This document shows, in pieces, positions 1 through 9,986 of a stretch of DNA of 64,000 nucleotides. The stretch spans positions 25,544-89,543 of the forward strand of contig JAPOPM010000038.1 of assembly GCA_026712905.1 (NCBI GenBank), in the 5' to 3' direction. A program made the translations under genes and the position numbers. Under the pieces are notes generated by a model. The model was not told the origin of the DNA. It ran no database searches and saw only the letters and a list, made by a program, of their open reading frames with translations. The stretch's first letter is position 1. Each line of letters begins with the position of its first letter. Origin of the DNA: Deltaproteobacteria bacterium (GTDB taxonomy: Bacteria; Desulfobacterota; Binatia; UBA9968; JAJDTQ01).

Positions 1-89
1 TCTCTCAAGTCCTCGGTTTTTTCGGGCCGCAGCCGACTCATGGGTGAAAGGCATTCGCTGCATGCGGGGTGGCCAGCCCATACATGGCC

Positions 90-1697
90 TCAATCTCCCG
101 CCGTTGTGTTGCGCCGGTTTGACAACCAGTCTGCCAAGCTCGGCGCCCTACGCCAGAACGCTTCGAGTCGTTCGATGACTGGCTCCGGATCGGGTAGTCG
201 CACGATCATTGCCGCACGCTCGCCAAGAGTGCTCAGAGAATTCCCCGAGAGCCAGACGTTTCTGTCGACGACCAGGAAGCGGTCATGCACGTCAGGTGTC
301 TTGCCACGAAGTATACGAACCTCCGGTCTTATCGATGGTGTATCGAAGGTTTCTTCCAGGGCTCGCTGGAGTTGCGACCCCCGATCCTTGTCCGCCGAAT
401 CGTCGATCCCTTCTCTCAGGCCACGGGCCGACGTCAAAATATGCAGACTCACGGCCGGCCGCCGCTTCGCGTGGCCGAACTCCAGTAGTCCGCGGGCGTC
501 GAAATACGGATCGACGATGACAACCTGGTCATGCGCACGACCGATTAACCCACGCAAATAATGTGCCGCGTCAGCGGGTGCTTGGTGGAACCACCGCTGG
601 TCGTGTTCCCGCGCCGCCTGTTGACGTGCTCTGCGTGCCTCGGTAGCCGTGAGGCGAGAAACTATGTCCTGGTCTGTCAGCGGTTCGCCTATAACCACCT
701 CCCCCGCGTCGTCGACCTCCTCCACCCGGTAGTTGTAACCGGGACGCTTGCGGCCACCGGCCGGAACGAACACCTCCTTCTGTCGACGGGGTAGTTCCAT
801 CCCGACATGCACGGTCCTCAATACCGGAAGAGGTTCGTGCCAACTGAACAACCCGTGGTCGGGGTGCGCGATCGACTCGCCCTCACTGTACACTTCGGCC
901 GGTGAGTCAAAGACGACGATCGGATCCTTCCCGAATTCATGGACCATCGGCACCATGCGTCCCCGTGGGCGTTCGTTGACGACTTCCAATCGCAAACCGT
1001 CAACACTGTGACCGTGGCGAGCGACGATCTTGTATGCAATGGATTTAGCCGCGTTTGAGCGGGCGTTTTCGAGGTGGGATTTTTCGACGGCTCGAAACAC
1101 AGGGTTTGGGGCAACTAGGCAGATCGCTCCCAGGTACTCACGGTACGTATGGACAACGTCAAAATTGAGCCATTCTGTCAACTTTTCACGGATCTTGTCG
1201 CCCTCGACAGTGTGTTCGATCTTGGCGGGAAGAACGTTTTTCGGGAACAGGAAATGCGCCCGCGAACCATGCATCCAGTCGGGCGCGAAAACCAACTCGT
1301 TCGATGTGACGAGATGGGGCCACGGTGGCTCCTGAACGAAAGGACCGCCGTGAAGCCTTTTCTGTTGGACGGGCTCTTGTTCGTCAGGGAACGTGAGAAC
1401 ATCCCGCATCGTGTTCGTGTACCACGCAATGGCATCGCCCACCGAGGACGCGAAGCGCTGGTAGTAGACGTACGCGCGGCCCTTACTCCCGGACCGAAGG
1501 GCCTTTGTCGAACAACCCGAGTCATGCGGAAGTTCGGCGGGACGCAATTCGACCATCCCAAACACCAAATGGTAGGTATCGTCGTCGCGGAACCACGCAA
1601 GGTGGATGATTGACTGGCCATATCCTTCCAACTCCATTGTCATCACCTGCGGCATTCCGTGTACGATGGCGACCCTGACGCCAATGCCATGCGCCAC
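90..1697 (-). CDS. Unknown protein with C-terminal phospholipase D-like nuclease domain
   Basis: A 535-residue protein read from a GTG codon; a later in-frame ATG at residue 15 could be the true start. The last 150 residues look like a phospholipase D-type nuclease fold: a strand VVIVDPYFD near residue 392 and a motif VHDRFLVVD near residue 470, which fits H-x-R-x4-D, an Arg variant of the usual HxKx4D. Only one such motif is present, so an active form would probably be a dimer. The first 330 residues match nothing I can name with certainty; they faintly recall the VPA1262-type N-terminal domain. The gene stands alone beside groEL and looks less GC-rich than its neighbours, suggesting transfer. 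A defence or nucleic-acid-processing role is inference from the domain type only. Confidence 0.72.
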   Translation of the reverse strand: MAHGIGVRVAIVHGMPQVMTMELEGYGQSIIHLAWFRDDDTYHLVFGMVELRPAELPHDSGCSTKALRSGSKGRAYVYYQRFASSVGDAIAWYTNTMRDVLTFPDEQEPVQQKRLHGGPFVQEPPWPHLVTSNELVFAPDWMHGSRAHFLFPKNVLPAKIEHTVEGDKIREKLTEWLNFDVVHTYREYLGAICLVAPNPVFRAVEKSHLENARSNAAKSIAYKIVARHGHSVDGLRLEVVNERPRGRMVPMVHEFGKDPIVVFDSPAEVYSEGESIAHPDHGLFSWHEPLPVLRTVHVGMELPRRQKEVFVPAGGRKRPGYNYRVEEVDDAGEVVIGEPLTDQDIVSRLTATEARRARQQAAREHDQRWFHQAPADAAHYLRGLIGRAHDQVVIVDPYFDARGLLEFGHAKRRPAVSLHILTSARGLREGIDDSADKDRGSQLQRALEETFDTPSIRPEVRILRGKTPDVHDRFLVVDRNVWLSGNSLSTLGERAAMIVRLPDPEPVIERLEAFWRRAPSLADWLSNRRNTTAGD

Positions 1698-1799
1698 TGG
1701 CTCACATAAGTCTAACGAACTGACACAAACAAATATAGGGAGAGTTGGGGCACCTGCGAGACCAGCGAAGGCATTATGGACTTGTCAGTCTAGTGAGGC

Positions 1800-1835
1800 A
1801 AAAAAAAGGGGGAAGGACTGGGTCCTCCCCCTTTT
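1800..1835 (-). terminator. Rho-independent terminator of groES-groEL
   Basis: Read on the minus strand, a GC-rich stem of about 13 pairs (arms at 1822-1834 and 1805-1818, 3-nt loop, one bulge) runs into eight consecutive T residues. It lies 34 bases past the groEL stop codon. A second short GC hairpin at about 1844-1860 lies between the two. Confidence 0.85.
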
Positions 1836-1868
1836 GTCGGTCCCGGCCCGCCTTCGGGCCGTTGCCTT

Positions 1869-3500
<1,632 letters not shown>

Positions 3501-3791
3501 TTATTCGACGATCCCGAGGATGTCGTCTTCCCTCATGATGAGGTGCTCGTCGCCGTCCAACTGGATCTCGGTGCCGGAATACTTCCCGAACAGGACCTTG
3601 TCGCCTTCCTTGACGTCCAGGGCCACCACCTTGCCGTCCTCGCGCCTGCCGGAGCCCACCGCCACCACCATGCCCTCCTGGGGCTTTTCCTTCGCCGTGT
3701 CGGGGATGATGATGCCGCCGGCCGTCGTCTCCTCCTCGTCCAGCCTCTTGACGATAATCCTGTCGTGCAAAGGCTTTACTTTCGCCGCCAT
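3501..3791 (-). CDS. groES: Co-chaperonin GroES (Hsp10)
   Basis: A 96-residue co-chaperonin forming the heptameric lid on GroEL. The N-terminus [20 protein letters not shown], the mobile loop region with TAGGIIIPD near residues 23-31 and the C-terminal DDILGIVE are standard. The start is supported by GGGAGG just upstream on the minus strand. It is the first gene of the groES-groEL operon. No CIRCE (HrcA) inverted repeat is visible upstream. Confidence 0.97.
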   Translation of the reverse strand: MAAKVKPLHDRIIVKRLDEEETTAGGIIIPDTAKEKPQEGMVVAVGSGRREDGKVVALDVKEGDKVLFGKYSGTEIQLDGDEHLIMREDDILGIVE

Positions 3792-3833
3792 AAGAACCTC
3801 CCTTTAAGAATGAGATGATAGGATTTGAGCGCG

Positions 3834-3861
3834 AATTTAAGCATGATTTTCCCGCAGTCAA
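3834..3861 (-). promoter_or_regulatory. Candidate sigma-70 promoter of groES-groEL
   Basis: On the minus strand TTGACT (3856-3861) and TAAATT (3834-3839) are separated by 16 bases and lie about 40-70 bases before the groES start. The -35 matches the consensus at 5 of 6 positions, the -10 at 4 of 6. No CIRCE element is seen nearby, so the heat-shock control is not evident from sequence. Confidence 0.5.
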
Positions 3862-3973
3862 GTGGGTGTGTGGACGCTTTCGCGGGTTTCGTAGTAGATT
3901 TTCGAGGTGCTCCGGCGGGTTTGTCCCTCGGCGGCGGCCCGGCCGGGCCGAATTTCTCTTGGAGGTGCCTCAA

Positions 3974-4594
3974 GTGCTGAAAATTCTGGGCAGAAAGACT
4001 TCATCCAACGTGCAGAAGGTCCTGTGGTGCTGCGGCGAACTGGACATCCCCTTCGAGCGCGAGGACATCGGCGGCCCGTTCGGCAAGAACCGGGAGCGTC
4101 CCTACCTCGACCTGAACCCCAACGGCGTGGTCCCCACCATACAGGACGGCGACTTCGTCCTGTGGGAGTCCAACAGCATCGTCCGGTACCTGGTCCAGAA
4201 GTACAACGGGGGCAGGCTCCTGCCCGACACGCCCGAAGGGCGCGGCAACGCCAACCGCTGGATGGACTGGCAGTTGTCCACGGTGAACGCCTTCATGGTG
4301 CCGATCTTCTTTGGGCTTATCCGCACCCCCGAAGCCGAGCGCGACGCCGCCGCCATCGAGAAGGCGGTGGTGGCGGCGGTCGGCATGTGGGGGATCGTCG
4401 AGCGCTACCTCGAGGGCCAGGACTATCTCGCCGGCGATTCCTTCAGCATCGGCGACATCCCCATGGGCATCTGGGCCTACCGCTGGTTCGCCATGGACAT
4501 CCAGCGCCCCTCCATGCGCAACGTCGAGACTTGGTACGCGCGCCTGTGCGAGCGCCCGGCCTACAAGGAGCACGTCATGATCCCGCTCTCCTGA
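3974..4594 (+). CDS. Glutathione S-transferase family protein
   Basis: A 206-residue cytosolic GST. The GTG start at 3974 is chosen because GGAGGT sits at 3961-3966; longer in-frame starts would add a non-homologous leader. The thioredoxin-like N-terminal domain begins LKILGRKTSSNVQKVLWCC, has the cis-proline segment GVVPTIQD and the glutathione gamma-glutamyl contact WESNSIVRYL; the C-terminal half is the all-helical domain with SIGDIPMG. It is transcribed alone toward the Nit-type amidase, whose 3' end it overlaps by 20 bases. The substrate cannot be told from sequence. Confidence 0.9.
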   Translation: MLKILGRKTSSNVQKVLWCCGELDIPFEREDIGGPFGKNRERPYLDLNPNGVVPTIQDGDFVLWESNSIVRYLVQKYNGGRLLPDTPEGRGNANRWMDWQLSTVNAFMVPIFFGLIRTPEAERDAAAIEKAVVAAVGMWGIVERYLEGQDYLAGDSFSIGDIPMGIWAYRWFAMDIQRPSMRNVETWYARLCERPAYKEHVMIPLS

Positions 4595-5420
4595 GCGGGA
4601 GCGGGTGGTCTGTCAGGAACCCCCTCCGGTGGTCGAGCGCCGGCAGCCGGCGCCGGACATCCTCCAGGTAGTCGAGGTCGATCTCGGCCAGGACCAGGCC
4701 CGGCTCGGTGCCGGCTTGGGCGATGATCTTGCCCCATGGGTCGACGATCACGGAGTGGCCGTAGGCGTCCATGCTGGCGGGGTGCGAGCCGGTCTGGTCG
4801 GGGGCGATGATGTAGACTTGGTTCTCGATGGCGCGGGCGCGCAGCAGCGGTTCCCAGTGCGCCCGGCCGGTGGGGACCGTGAACACCGACGGCACGAAGA
4901 CGACCCTGGCGCCGGCGGCGGTGAGGCGGCGATAGAGCTCGGGAAAGCGCAGGTCGTAGCAGACCGAGAGGCCCATGGGGCACATGGGGGTGTCCGCCAC
5001 CACCACATCCTCGCCCGGGCGGCGAAACTCGGACTCGCGGATGGGCGCTTCGCCTTCGATGTCGACGTCGAAGAGGTGGATCTTCCGATACCTGGCGATG
5101 ATCTTCGCGTCCGGGCTTATGAGCACGCTGGTGTTGTAGGCGCGCCCGTCCGCGCCCGCGGCCTCCAGCATCGAGCCGGCCAACAGGTGAAGGCCGCACT
5201 CGGCCGCCAGTTCGCCCATCCGTTCCGTCGTCGGGCCGGGCACCGGCTCGGCGTTGGCCGCGGTGTCCCTGCCGCGCCCGCGCCAGTTGAACACCTCCGG
5301 CAGGACCACGAGTCGAGCTCCCTCGGCGTGGGCGCGCCGAATCCAGCCTTCGGCTTCCCGCAAATTGGCCTCCTTGTCGGAGGTGGCCAGCATCTGGATC
5401 GCTGCCGCGAGAAACTTCAT
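4575..5420 (-). CDS. Carbon-nitrogen hydrolase, Nit1/Nit2-type amidase
   Basis: A 281-residue nitrilase-superfamily amidase read from ATG 5420 ([10 protein letters not shown]), which matches the family N-terminus; the open frame extends 40 residues upstream to 5540 without homologous sequence. The catalytic triad is visible: Glu in LPEVFN, Lys in YRKIHLFD and Cys in [13 protein letters not shown]. The HLFDVD motif and the [10 protein letters not shown] block point to the Nit branch that repairs deaminated glutathione or acts as omega-amidase, rather than a true nitrilase. Its convergent neighbour is a GST, so a shared glutathione theme is possible but inferred. The two coding regions overlap tail to tail by 20 bases. 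Confidence 0.9.
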   Translation of the reverse strand: MKFLAAAIQMLATSDKEANLREAEGWIRRAHAEGARLVVLPEVFNWRGRGRDTAANAEPVPGPTTERMGELAAECGLHLLAGSMLEAAGADGRAYNTSVLISPDAKIIARYRKIHLFDVDIEGEAPIRESEFRRPGEDVVVADTPMCPMGLSVCYDLRFPELYRRLTAAGARVVFVPSVFTVPTGRAHWEPLLRARAIENQVYIIAPDQTGSHPASMDAYGHSVIVDPWGKIIAQAGTEPGLVLAEIDLDYLEDVRRRLPALDHRRGFLTDHPLPLRRAGS

Positions 5421-5533
5421 GGATCGACTCCAGCGATGTGAAGGAGAAACAGACTCCGTTTGAGGCGCTTGACCCGACGATAGCAGCACATCGGGGTTTT
5501 TCAACCATTCAAGGACCTCAGGGGCGCGGCTGC

Positions 5534-5563
5534 ATGACAAATCGTTTCGAAGGATGGTAATAT
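5534..5563 (+). promoter_or_regulatory. Possible promoter of the small gene at 5571
   Basis: ATGACA (5534-5539) and TAATAT (5558-5563) are spaced 18 bases apart. Initiation about 7 bases after the -10 would fall on the ATG at 5571 and give a leaderless or nearly leaderless message, which agrees with the lack of a well-placed ribosome binding site. Weak evidence. Confidence 0.3.
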
Positions 5564-5570
5564 TGCCGAT

Positions 5571-5852
5571 ATGGCAAGGAAGACCTCGGCCAAAAACAAC
5601 TTTCAGGAGCGTCTGTTCCAGGAACTACGAGGTTTCGCGGAACAGTGCGGGATCGAGGTGCGCTGCGAGAAGCTGTCGCGCGACCTGGGCTACCGGGTGC
5701 GCAGCGGCGGCTGTACGGTCAAGGGAAGGAAGTGGGTGATCGTGGAACGGACGCTGCCGGCAAGCGACCGGCTGGACCTGCTGGCGGACGAGGTCAGGGA
5801 ATCGGTCAGCGGCGATGTGGAGATACCCGCCAACCTGCAACCCTTCCTCTAG
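5571..5852 (+). CDS. Small hypothetical protein
   Basis: A 93-residue soluble protein of unknown function, with no signal peptide or membrane segment. The N-terminal half is basic and predicted helical (FQERLFQELRGFAEQCGIEV); it contains RSGGCTVKGRKWVIVERTL and ends with an acidic helix. The first-position composition and balanced residues look like real coding sequence. It lies divergent from the amidase and 107 bases before the TonB receptor. No purine-rich ribosome binding site lies at normal spacing. Confidence 0.65.
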   Translation: MARKTSAKNNFQERLFQELRGFAEQCGIEVRCEKLSRDLGYRVRSGGCTVKGRKWVIVERTLPASDRLDLLADEVRESVSGDVEIPANLQPFL

Positions 5853-5959
5853 GAAATCCTCGTCGTGCTCGGTTGGTTTCGGCGAGGCACACGGTCGGCC
5901 CGTTTCGGGACATCGTCGTCCAGGACATCACGCGTTGGTTCGAACGGAGGGAAGTCCCA

Positions 5960-8434
5960 ATGAAGACCCTTTTGGCTTCGGTTGCTGTATTCGCCGTTCT
6001 GGCGGCTGGTGGAGCCCATGCCGGCCCCCTCGCGCCCGAGCCACGCGTCATCGCCACATTGGGGCGAGACGCCATCGAGCGTTCCGGCGCCCAAACGCTC
6101 GATGAATACCTGGATACAGGCATCGCCCGTTACTTCCTCACCGGTGGGCAGGCTTTGCTCGTGCTGGTCAACGGCAGGCCCTACTCCTCCACCTCCAGCG
6201 ATCTGGATGCCTTGCCGCTCTCGGCCATCGAGCGCATCGAGCTTCTGAGCGGCGACAGCCTGGGCACCCTGGGCGGCAGCGCCGTGCGCGGCGCGGTCAA
6301 CGTCGTGCTGCGGAAGGATCTGGACGGCGTCGAGACGCGAGCGCTCGCACGGATGCCGGGCAAGGACGGCGGCGACGGCTGGCAGGGGAGCGCCTTCTGG
6401 GGCGGGGCGGTGGGCAAAGGCCGCATGACGCTCGGTGTGGACATCCTCGAACGTCGGGAAATCCCCGCGCGAAGCCGGGAGTACAGCCGCTCCGTCTGGC
6501 GGGAGGGCGGCTCGTTCAAGGACACGAAGAACGTCAGCTTCGGCGGCAACACCGTCTGGATCGTCCAGCGGGATGAAACCGGCGTACCGACCGGCCTGAG
6601 GTCCATCGCACTGGGCGACTGCGACCCGGCGAGAGGTTATACCGGCCCGCTCATCAATCCGTCCGGCATCCTGTCTGGCGACAAGGGCTGCGGTTTCGCG
6701 TACGGCGCCATCATGTGGAACAGCACCAGCTATGAGCAGAAGAGCGCGATCCTGAACCTGGAGCACCCGCTCACCGAAGAGGCGAACCTCCACCTGGACG
6801 CCAATTTTACTCGCGCCGATACGGCTTTCCGCTACGCGCCGTCGGTGGGCGCGTTCGGCTTCACGCCGAACGGCGATTTGCTGGACGCCATCAACGAGGC
6901 AGCCGGCTCGGCCTTCACGGCGGACGACAATGACCGGTTCGTCGTGGCGCACCGCTTCGTCCGCCACGGCAACCGGGACTGGCTGACGGACTCCGAGGAA
7001 TACGACATCTCCGTGGGCATGGAGGGTCGGATCACGGAGAGCCTCGGCTACGATGTGCGCCTCGAAGCCTACCGGCAGGACGCTTTCCAGGAGGGCAACA
7101 CCTTCGTCCATGAAGCGACGATAGCGACGGCCATCCGGGAGGGACGCTACGACCTTGCGGACCCGTTCTCCGACGCCCCGGAGCATTCGCGTGCCATCGA
7201 GGAGAGCAGCCTGGTGCTGGAGAACGACTTCGGCGGCGAGGGGGTGGGAGCCAGTCTGGCACTGGAGGGTTCCGGATTCGCCATCGGCGACCGCGACGTG
7301 GCATGGACCGCGGGGTTCGAGCTGGGCAGAGCCGACGCCCATGACATCACGGTCTATCGCGGCGCGGACGGCACGGAACGCCGGATATACGAAGTGCTCG
7401 GCACCGGCGGCGCCAACTATCGGGGCGAGCGCAAGGCTTGGGCGACGTTCGCGGAAATGTCTCTGCCTTTGGCCGAGAAACTGGACGTCAGGGTCGGTGG
7501 GCGCATGGACGACTACGACGATGTGGGCGGAATGGCGTCCTGGCGCCTCGGGGCCGCGTACCGCGCAAGCGACATCCTCACGCTACGCGCCTCCTGGAAC
7601 GCGGGAGAGCGCGCGCCATCGATGTTCCATCTCCACGCCTTCGATCTGCAGGACCATCCCTACGTCGAGTGCGACCCCGGGCCCGGGTCTCCGCCGCGCG
7701 AGTGTATGGAGCTCAATTCCCGACAGGTGGAGCGCCAGACCGCCGGCAACCCGCAACTCGATCCTTCGAACACCGAAAGGATCGCCATCGGCGCCGAAGC
7801 CCGCAAGGGGCCGCTCTTCCTGAACGTCGAATGGTATAGCCTTTCGCGCTCCGATCGGCCGGGGCAGAACAGCGCGGACTGGGCCATGCGACACCTGCAT
7901 GAATGCGTGGGCCAGGACCGGACGAACTGCATTTACCGCGACGGCGGCGACATCACGATTCACGACATCTATGCCAACATCGTGGACGACGGGGTCTCCG
8001 GCATCAATACCCGGTTCGGCACGGGCTTCAGGACCGGCTGGGGCGTGGTCGGCCTCCGGGGAGCCTGGCGGCACGTCGCCAACGCCGACCTGCGAATCGC
8101 CGGCGAAGAGGACCGGCTCGCCATCCCCAAGAATGCCGCCCGTCTCACCGTTCTGGGCAGGCGCGGCAGCGTGACCGCCACCTGGACGACCTACTACCGC
8201 TCCAGCTACAAGAACCGGACGGCCAGCGGAACCTTCGACTCGTGGGTCGGCCATGACCTTACGCTGGACTGGACCGATCCGCTGGGACTGAAGGGTGCGC
8301 GCATCACGGCCGGCGTCTTCAACGTCACCGACACCGGCCTCTCGGTGAACACCGCCAACCCCCATAGCGTGGACGGTCCCACGGAAGCCGGTTGGGGGCG
8401 GACCTTCTTCCTCGCCCTCCGGATGCAGTTTTGA
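5960..8434 (+). CDS. TonB-dependent outer-membrane receptor
   Basis: An 824-residue outer-membrane transporter. ATG 5960 is preceded by GGAGGGAAG and gives a clear signal peptide (MKTLLASVAVFAVLAAGGAHA). A plug domain follows at about residues 25-135, with VLVNGRPYSS, PLSAIERIELLSGD and GGSAVRGAVNVVLRK. The rest has the alternating pattern of a 22-strand barrel and ends in LRMQF, the usual terminal aromatic for BAM insertion. No TonB box can be identified with confidence. No ABC transporter, sigma/anti-sigma pair or TonB gene is adjacent, so the ligand is unknown. Several paired cysteines in the loops are notable. Confidence 0.92.
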   Translation: MKTLLASVAVFAVLAAGGAHAGPLAPEPRVIATLGRDAIERSGAQTLDEYLDTGIARYFLTGGQALLVLVNGRPYSSTSSDLDALPLSAIERIELLSGDSLGTLGGSAVRGAVNVVLRKDLDGVETRALARMPGKDGGDGWQGSAFWGGAVGKGRMTLGVDILERREIPARSREYSRSVWREGGSFKDTKNVSFGGNTVWIVQRDETGVPTGLRSIALGDCDPARGYTGPLINPSGILSGDKGCGFAYGAIMWNSTSYEQKSAILNLEHPLTEEANLHLDANFTRADTAFRYAPSVGAFGFTPNGDLLDAINEAAGSAFTADDNDRFVVAHRFVRHGNRDWLTDSEEYDISVGMEGRITESLGYDVRLEAYRQDAFQEGNTFVHEATIATAIREGRYDLADPFSDAPEHSRAIEESSLVLENDFGGEGVGASLALEGSGFAIGDRDVAWTAGFELGRADAHDITVYRGADGTERRIYEVLGTGGANYRGERKAWATFAEMSLPLAEKLDVRVGGRMDDYDDVGGMASWRLGAAYRASDILTLRASWNAGERAPSMFHLHAFDLQDHPYVECDPGPGSPPRECMELNSRQVERQTAGNPQLDPSNTERIAIGAEARKGPLFLNVEWYSLSRSDRPGQNSADWAMRHLHECVGQDRTNCIYRDGGDITIHDIYANIVDDGVSGINTRFGTGFRTGWGVVGLRGAWRHVANADLRIAGEEDRLAIPKNAARLTVLGRRGSVTATWTTYYRSSYKNRTASGTFDSWVGHDLTLDWTDPLGLKGARITAGVFNVTDTGLSVNTANPHSVDGPTEAGWGRTFFLALRMQF

Positions 8435-8458
8435 GAGGGAAGAGCGCCGGCGCCAACG

Positions 8459-8491
8459 CCGACAAGGGCGAGCCGAACCCGCCCTTGTCGG
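8459..8491. terminator. Strong hairpin between convergent TonB receptor and nuoN
   Basis: Arms at 8459-8470 and 8480-8491 form a perfect 12-bp GC-rich stem with a 9-base loop. It sits in the 63-base gap between two convergent genes. There is no T tract on either strand, so it may act as a bidirectional transcription barrier or RNA 3'-end stabiliser rather than a classical terminator. Confidence 0.55.
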
Positions 8492-8497
8492 GCCTGC

Positions 8498-9982
8498 CTA
8501 TTGCATGAAGAAACCCAGCGACCCGCTGGTGTAATCGAGCAGCGGAGCCCAGTACACTCCCAGCACGACGGTGAGCACCATGAGGGCGCCGAGCAGCGGC
8601 ATGGCGCTGGCGGTGGCGGCCACGGGGCCGTCCTCGGGAGCGGGCTCGTCCAGGAACATGGTCTTGACGATCCGCCAGTAGTAGTAGAGCGAGATGACCG
8701 TGTTGATCATGGCCACCACGGCCAGCACGTAGAACTGGCCCTCGATGATGGCGGCCACGAGCAGGAACTTGCCGATGAAACCCGCCAAGGGCGGCAGCCC
8801 GGTGAGGGAGGCCAGGAACACCATCATGCACACGGCCGGAAAGGCCGCGCCGCGCCAGGCCAGGCCGCGGTAGGCGTCCATGTCCTCGCGTCCGGTGGCG
8901 TTGGCCACGATCATGACCACCAGGAACGCGCCCAGGTTCATGATCAGGTAGACCACCACGTAGAACAACATGGCGTTCAGGCCGTCGTTGTTCAGCACCA
9001 CCAAGCCCATCATGATGTAGCCGGCGTGGGCGATGCCCGAGTAGGCCAGCAGGCGCTTGACGTTGCGTTGGTTCAAGGCCGAGAGGTTGCCCCAGGTCAT
9101 GGTGACGATGCTGATGGCCACCAGCAGGTCGGTCCACTGGAGTACGGGCAGCGCCTGGAAAGCCCACGCGCCATCCTGACCCAGCGTGGACACCGCGGGG
9201 TAGAAGAAGCGGATCAGGATGGCCACGCCGGCGGCGTTGGACGCTACCGACAGGAACCCGGTGAAGGGCGTGGGCGCCCCCTGGTACACGTCGGGCGACC
9301 ACATGTGGAAGGGCGCGAAGGCCATCTTGTAGCCGAACCCGGCCAGGATGAAGACGAACGCCATGAAGAGGGCGAGCTGGTTGCCGCCGGCCTCGCCCAT
9401 GGCCGCGTTGATGGCGGCGTAGTCGAGGCTGCCGGCCATGCCGAACACCCAGCTCATGCCGTAGATCATGGTGCCGGAGGCGACACCGCCGTAGATAAGG
9501 TACTTGAGCGCGGCTTCAGCCGAGCGCCGGTTGTGCGGCAGCATGCCGGTGAGGATGTAGGAGGTCAGGCTCACCAGCTCGAGGCCGAGATAGGCCATCA
9601 GCAGGTTGTTGGCCGAGGCCATGAAGAACATGCCGAACCCACAGGTCAGCAGCACGATGTAGTACTCGCCCAGGTGCACCTGGCGCACCTCGCTCGACCC
9701 GATGGACATCCAGATGGCGCCCACCAGCGCCGCCAGGGTGACCACCTTGAAGAACAGGCTGAAGTTGTCCAGCGCCACCATGCGGTGGAACAGGAGCGTG
9801 GGCTCCGTGCCGTAGAGCTCCACGGTGGCGCCCAGGGCGATGAGGCACCCGGCCAGAGCCAGGTACGCCATGGCGCGCTTGTTGGGCACCAAAAGGTCCA
9901 GGATCGTCAGCGCGATGATGGTCCCCGCGAGGACGATCTCCGGATAGAACAGACTCAGGCTTGCGACGTTACCGAGATCCAT
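8498..9982 (-). CDS. nuoN: NADH-quinone oxidoreductase subunit N
   Basis: A 494-residue antiporter-like membrane subunit of complex I, with about 14 hydrophobic segments and the proton-channel signature regions, including KMAFAPFHMWSPDVYQGAP and LAYSGIAHAGYIMMG. It is the last gene of the nuo operon, 4 bases after nuoM. The C-terminus LDYTSGSLGFFMQ ends close to a stable hairpin. Function is proton translocation in the inner membrane as part of NADH:quinone reduction. Confidence 0.96.
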   Translation of the reverse strand: MDLGNVASLSLFYPEIVLAGTIIALTILDLLVPNKRAMAYLALAGCLIALGATVELYGTEPTLLFHRMVALDNFSLFFKVVTLAALVGAIWMSIGSSEVRQVHLGEYYIVLLTCGFGMFFMASANNLLMAYLGLELVSLTSYILTGMLPHNRRSAEAALKYLIYGGVASGTMIYGMSWVFGMAGSLDYAAINAAMGEAGGNQLALFMAFVFILAGFGYKMAFAPFHMWSPDVYQGAPTPFTGFLSVASNAAGVAILIRFFYPAVSTLGQDGAWAFQALPVLQWTDLLVAISIVTMTWGNLSALNQRNVKRLLAYSGIAHAGYIMMGLVVLNNDGLNAMLFYVVVYLIMNLGAFLVVMIVANATGREDMDAYRGLAWRGAAFPAVCMMVFLASLTGLPPLAGFIGKFLLVAAIIEGQFYVLAVVAMINTVISLYYYWRIVKTMFLDEPAPEDGPVAATASAMPLLGALMVLTVVLGVYWAPLLDYTSGSLGFFMQ

Positions 9983-9986
9983 GGCG

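Noticed and set aside
1..89. Coding sequence at the left edge
   Set aside because: The short frames here run antisense into the PLD-domain gene and show no protein-like features; nothing could be supported.
3792..3900. Possible CIRCE/HrcA element upstream of groES
   Set aside because: No TTAGCACTC-N9-GAGTGCTAA inverted repeat, even with several mismatches, could be found.
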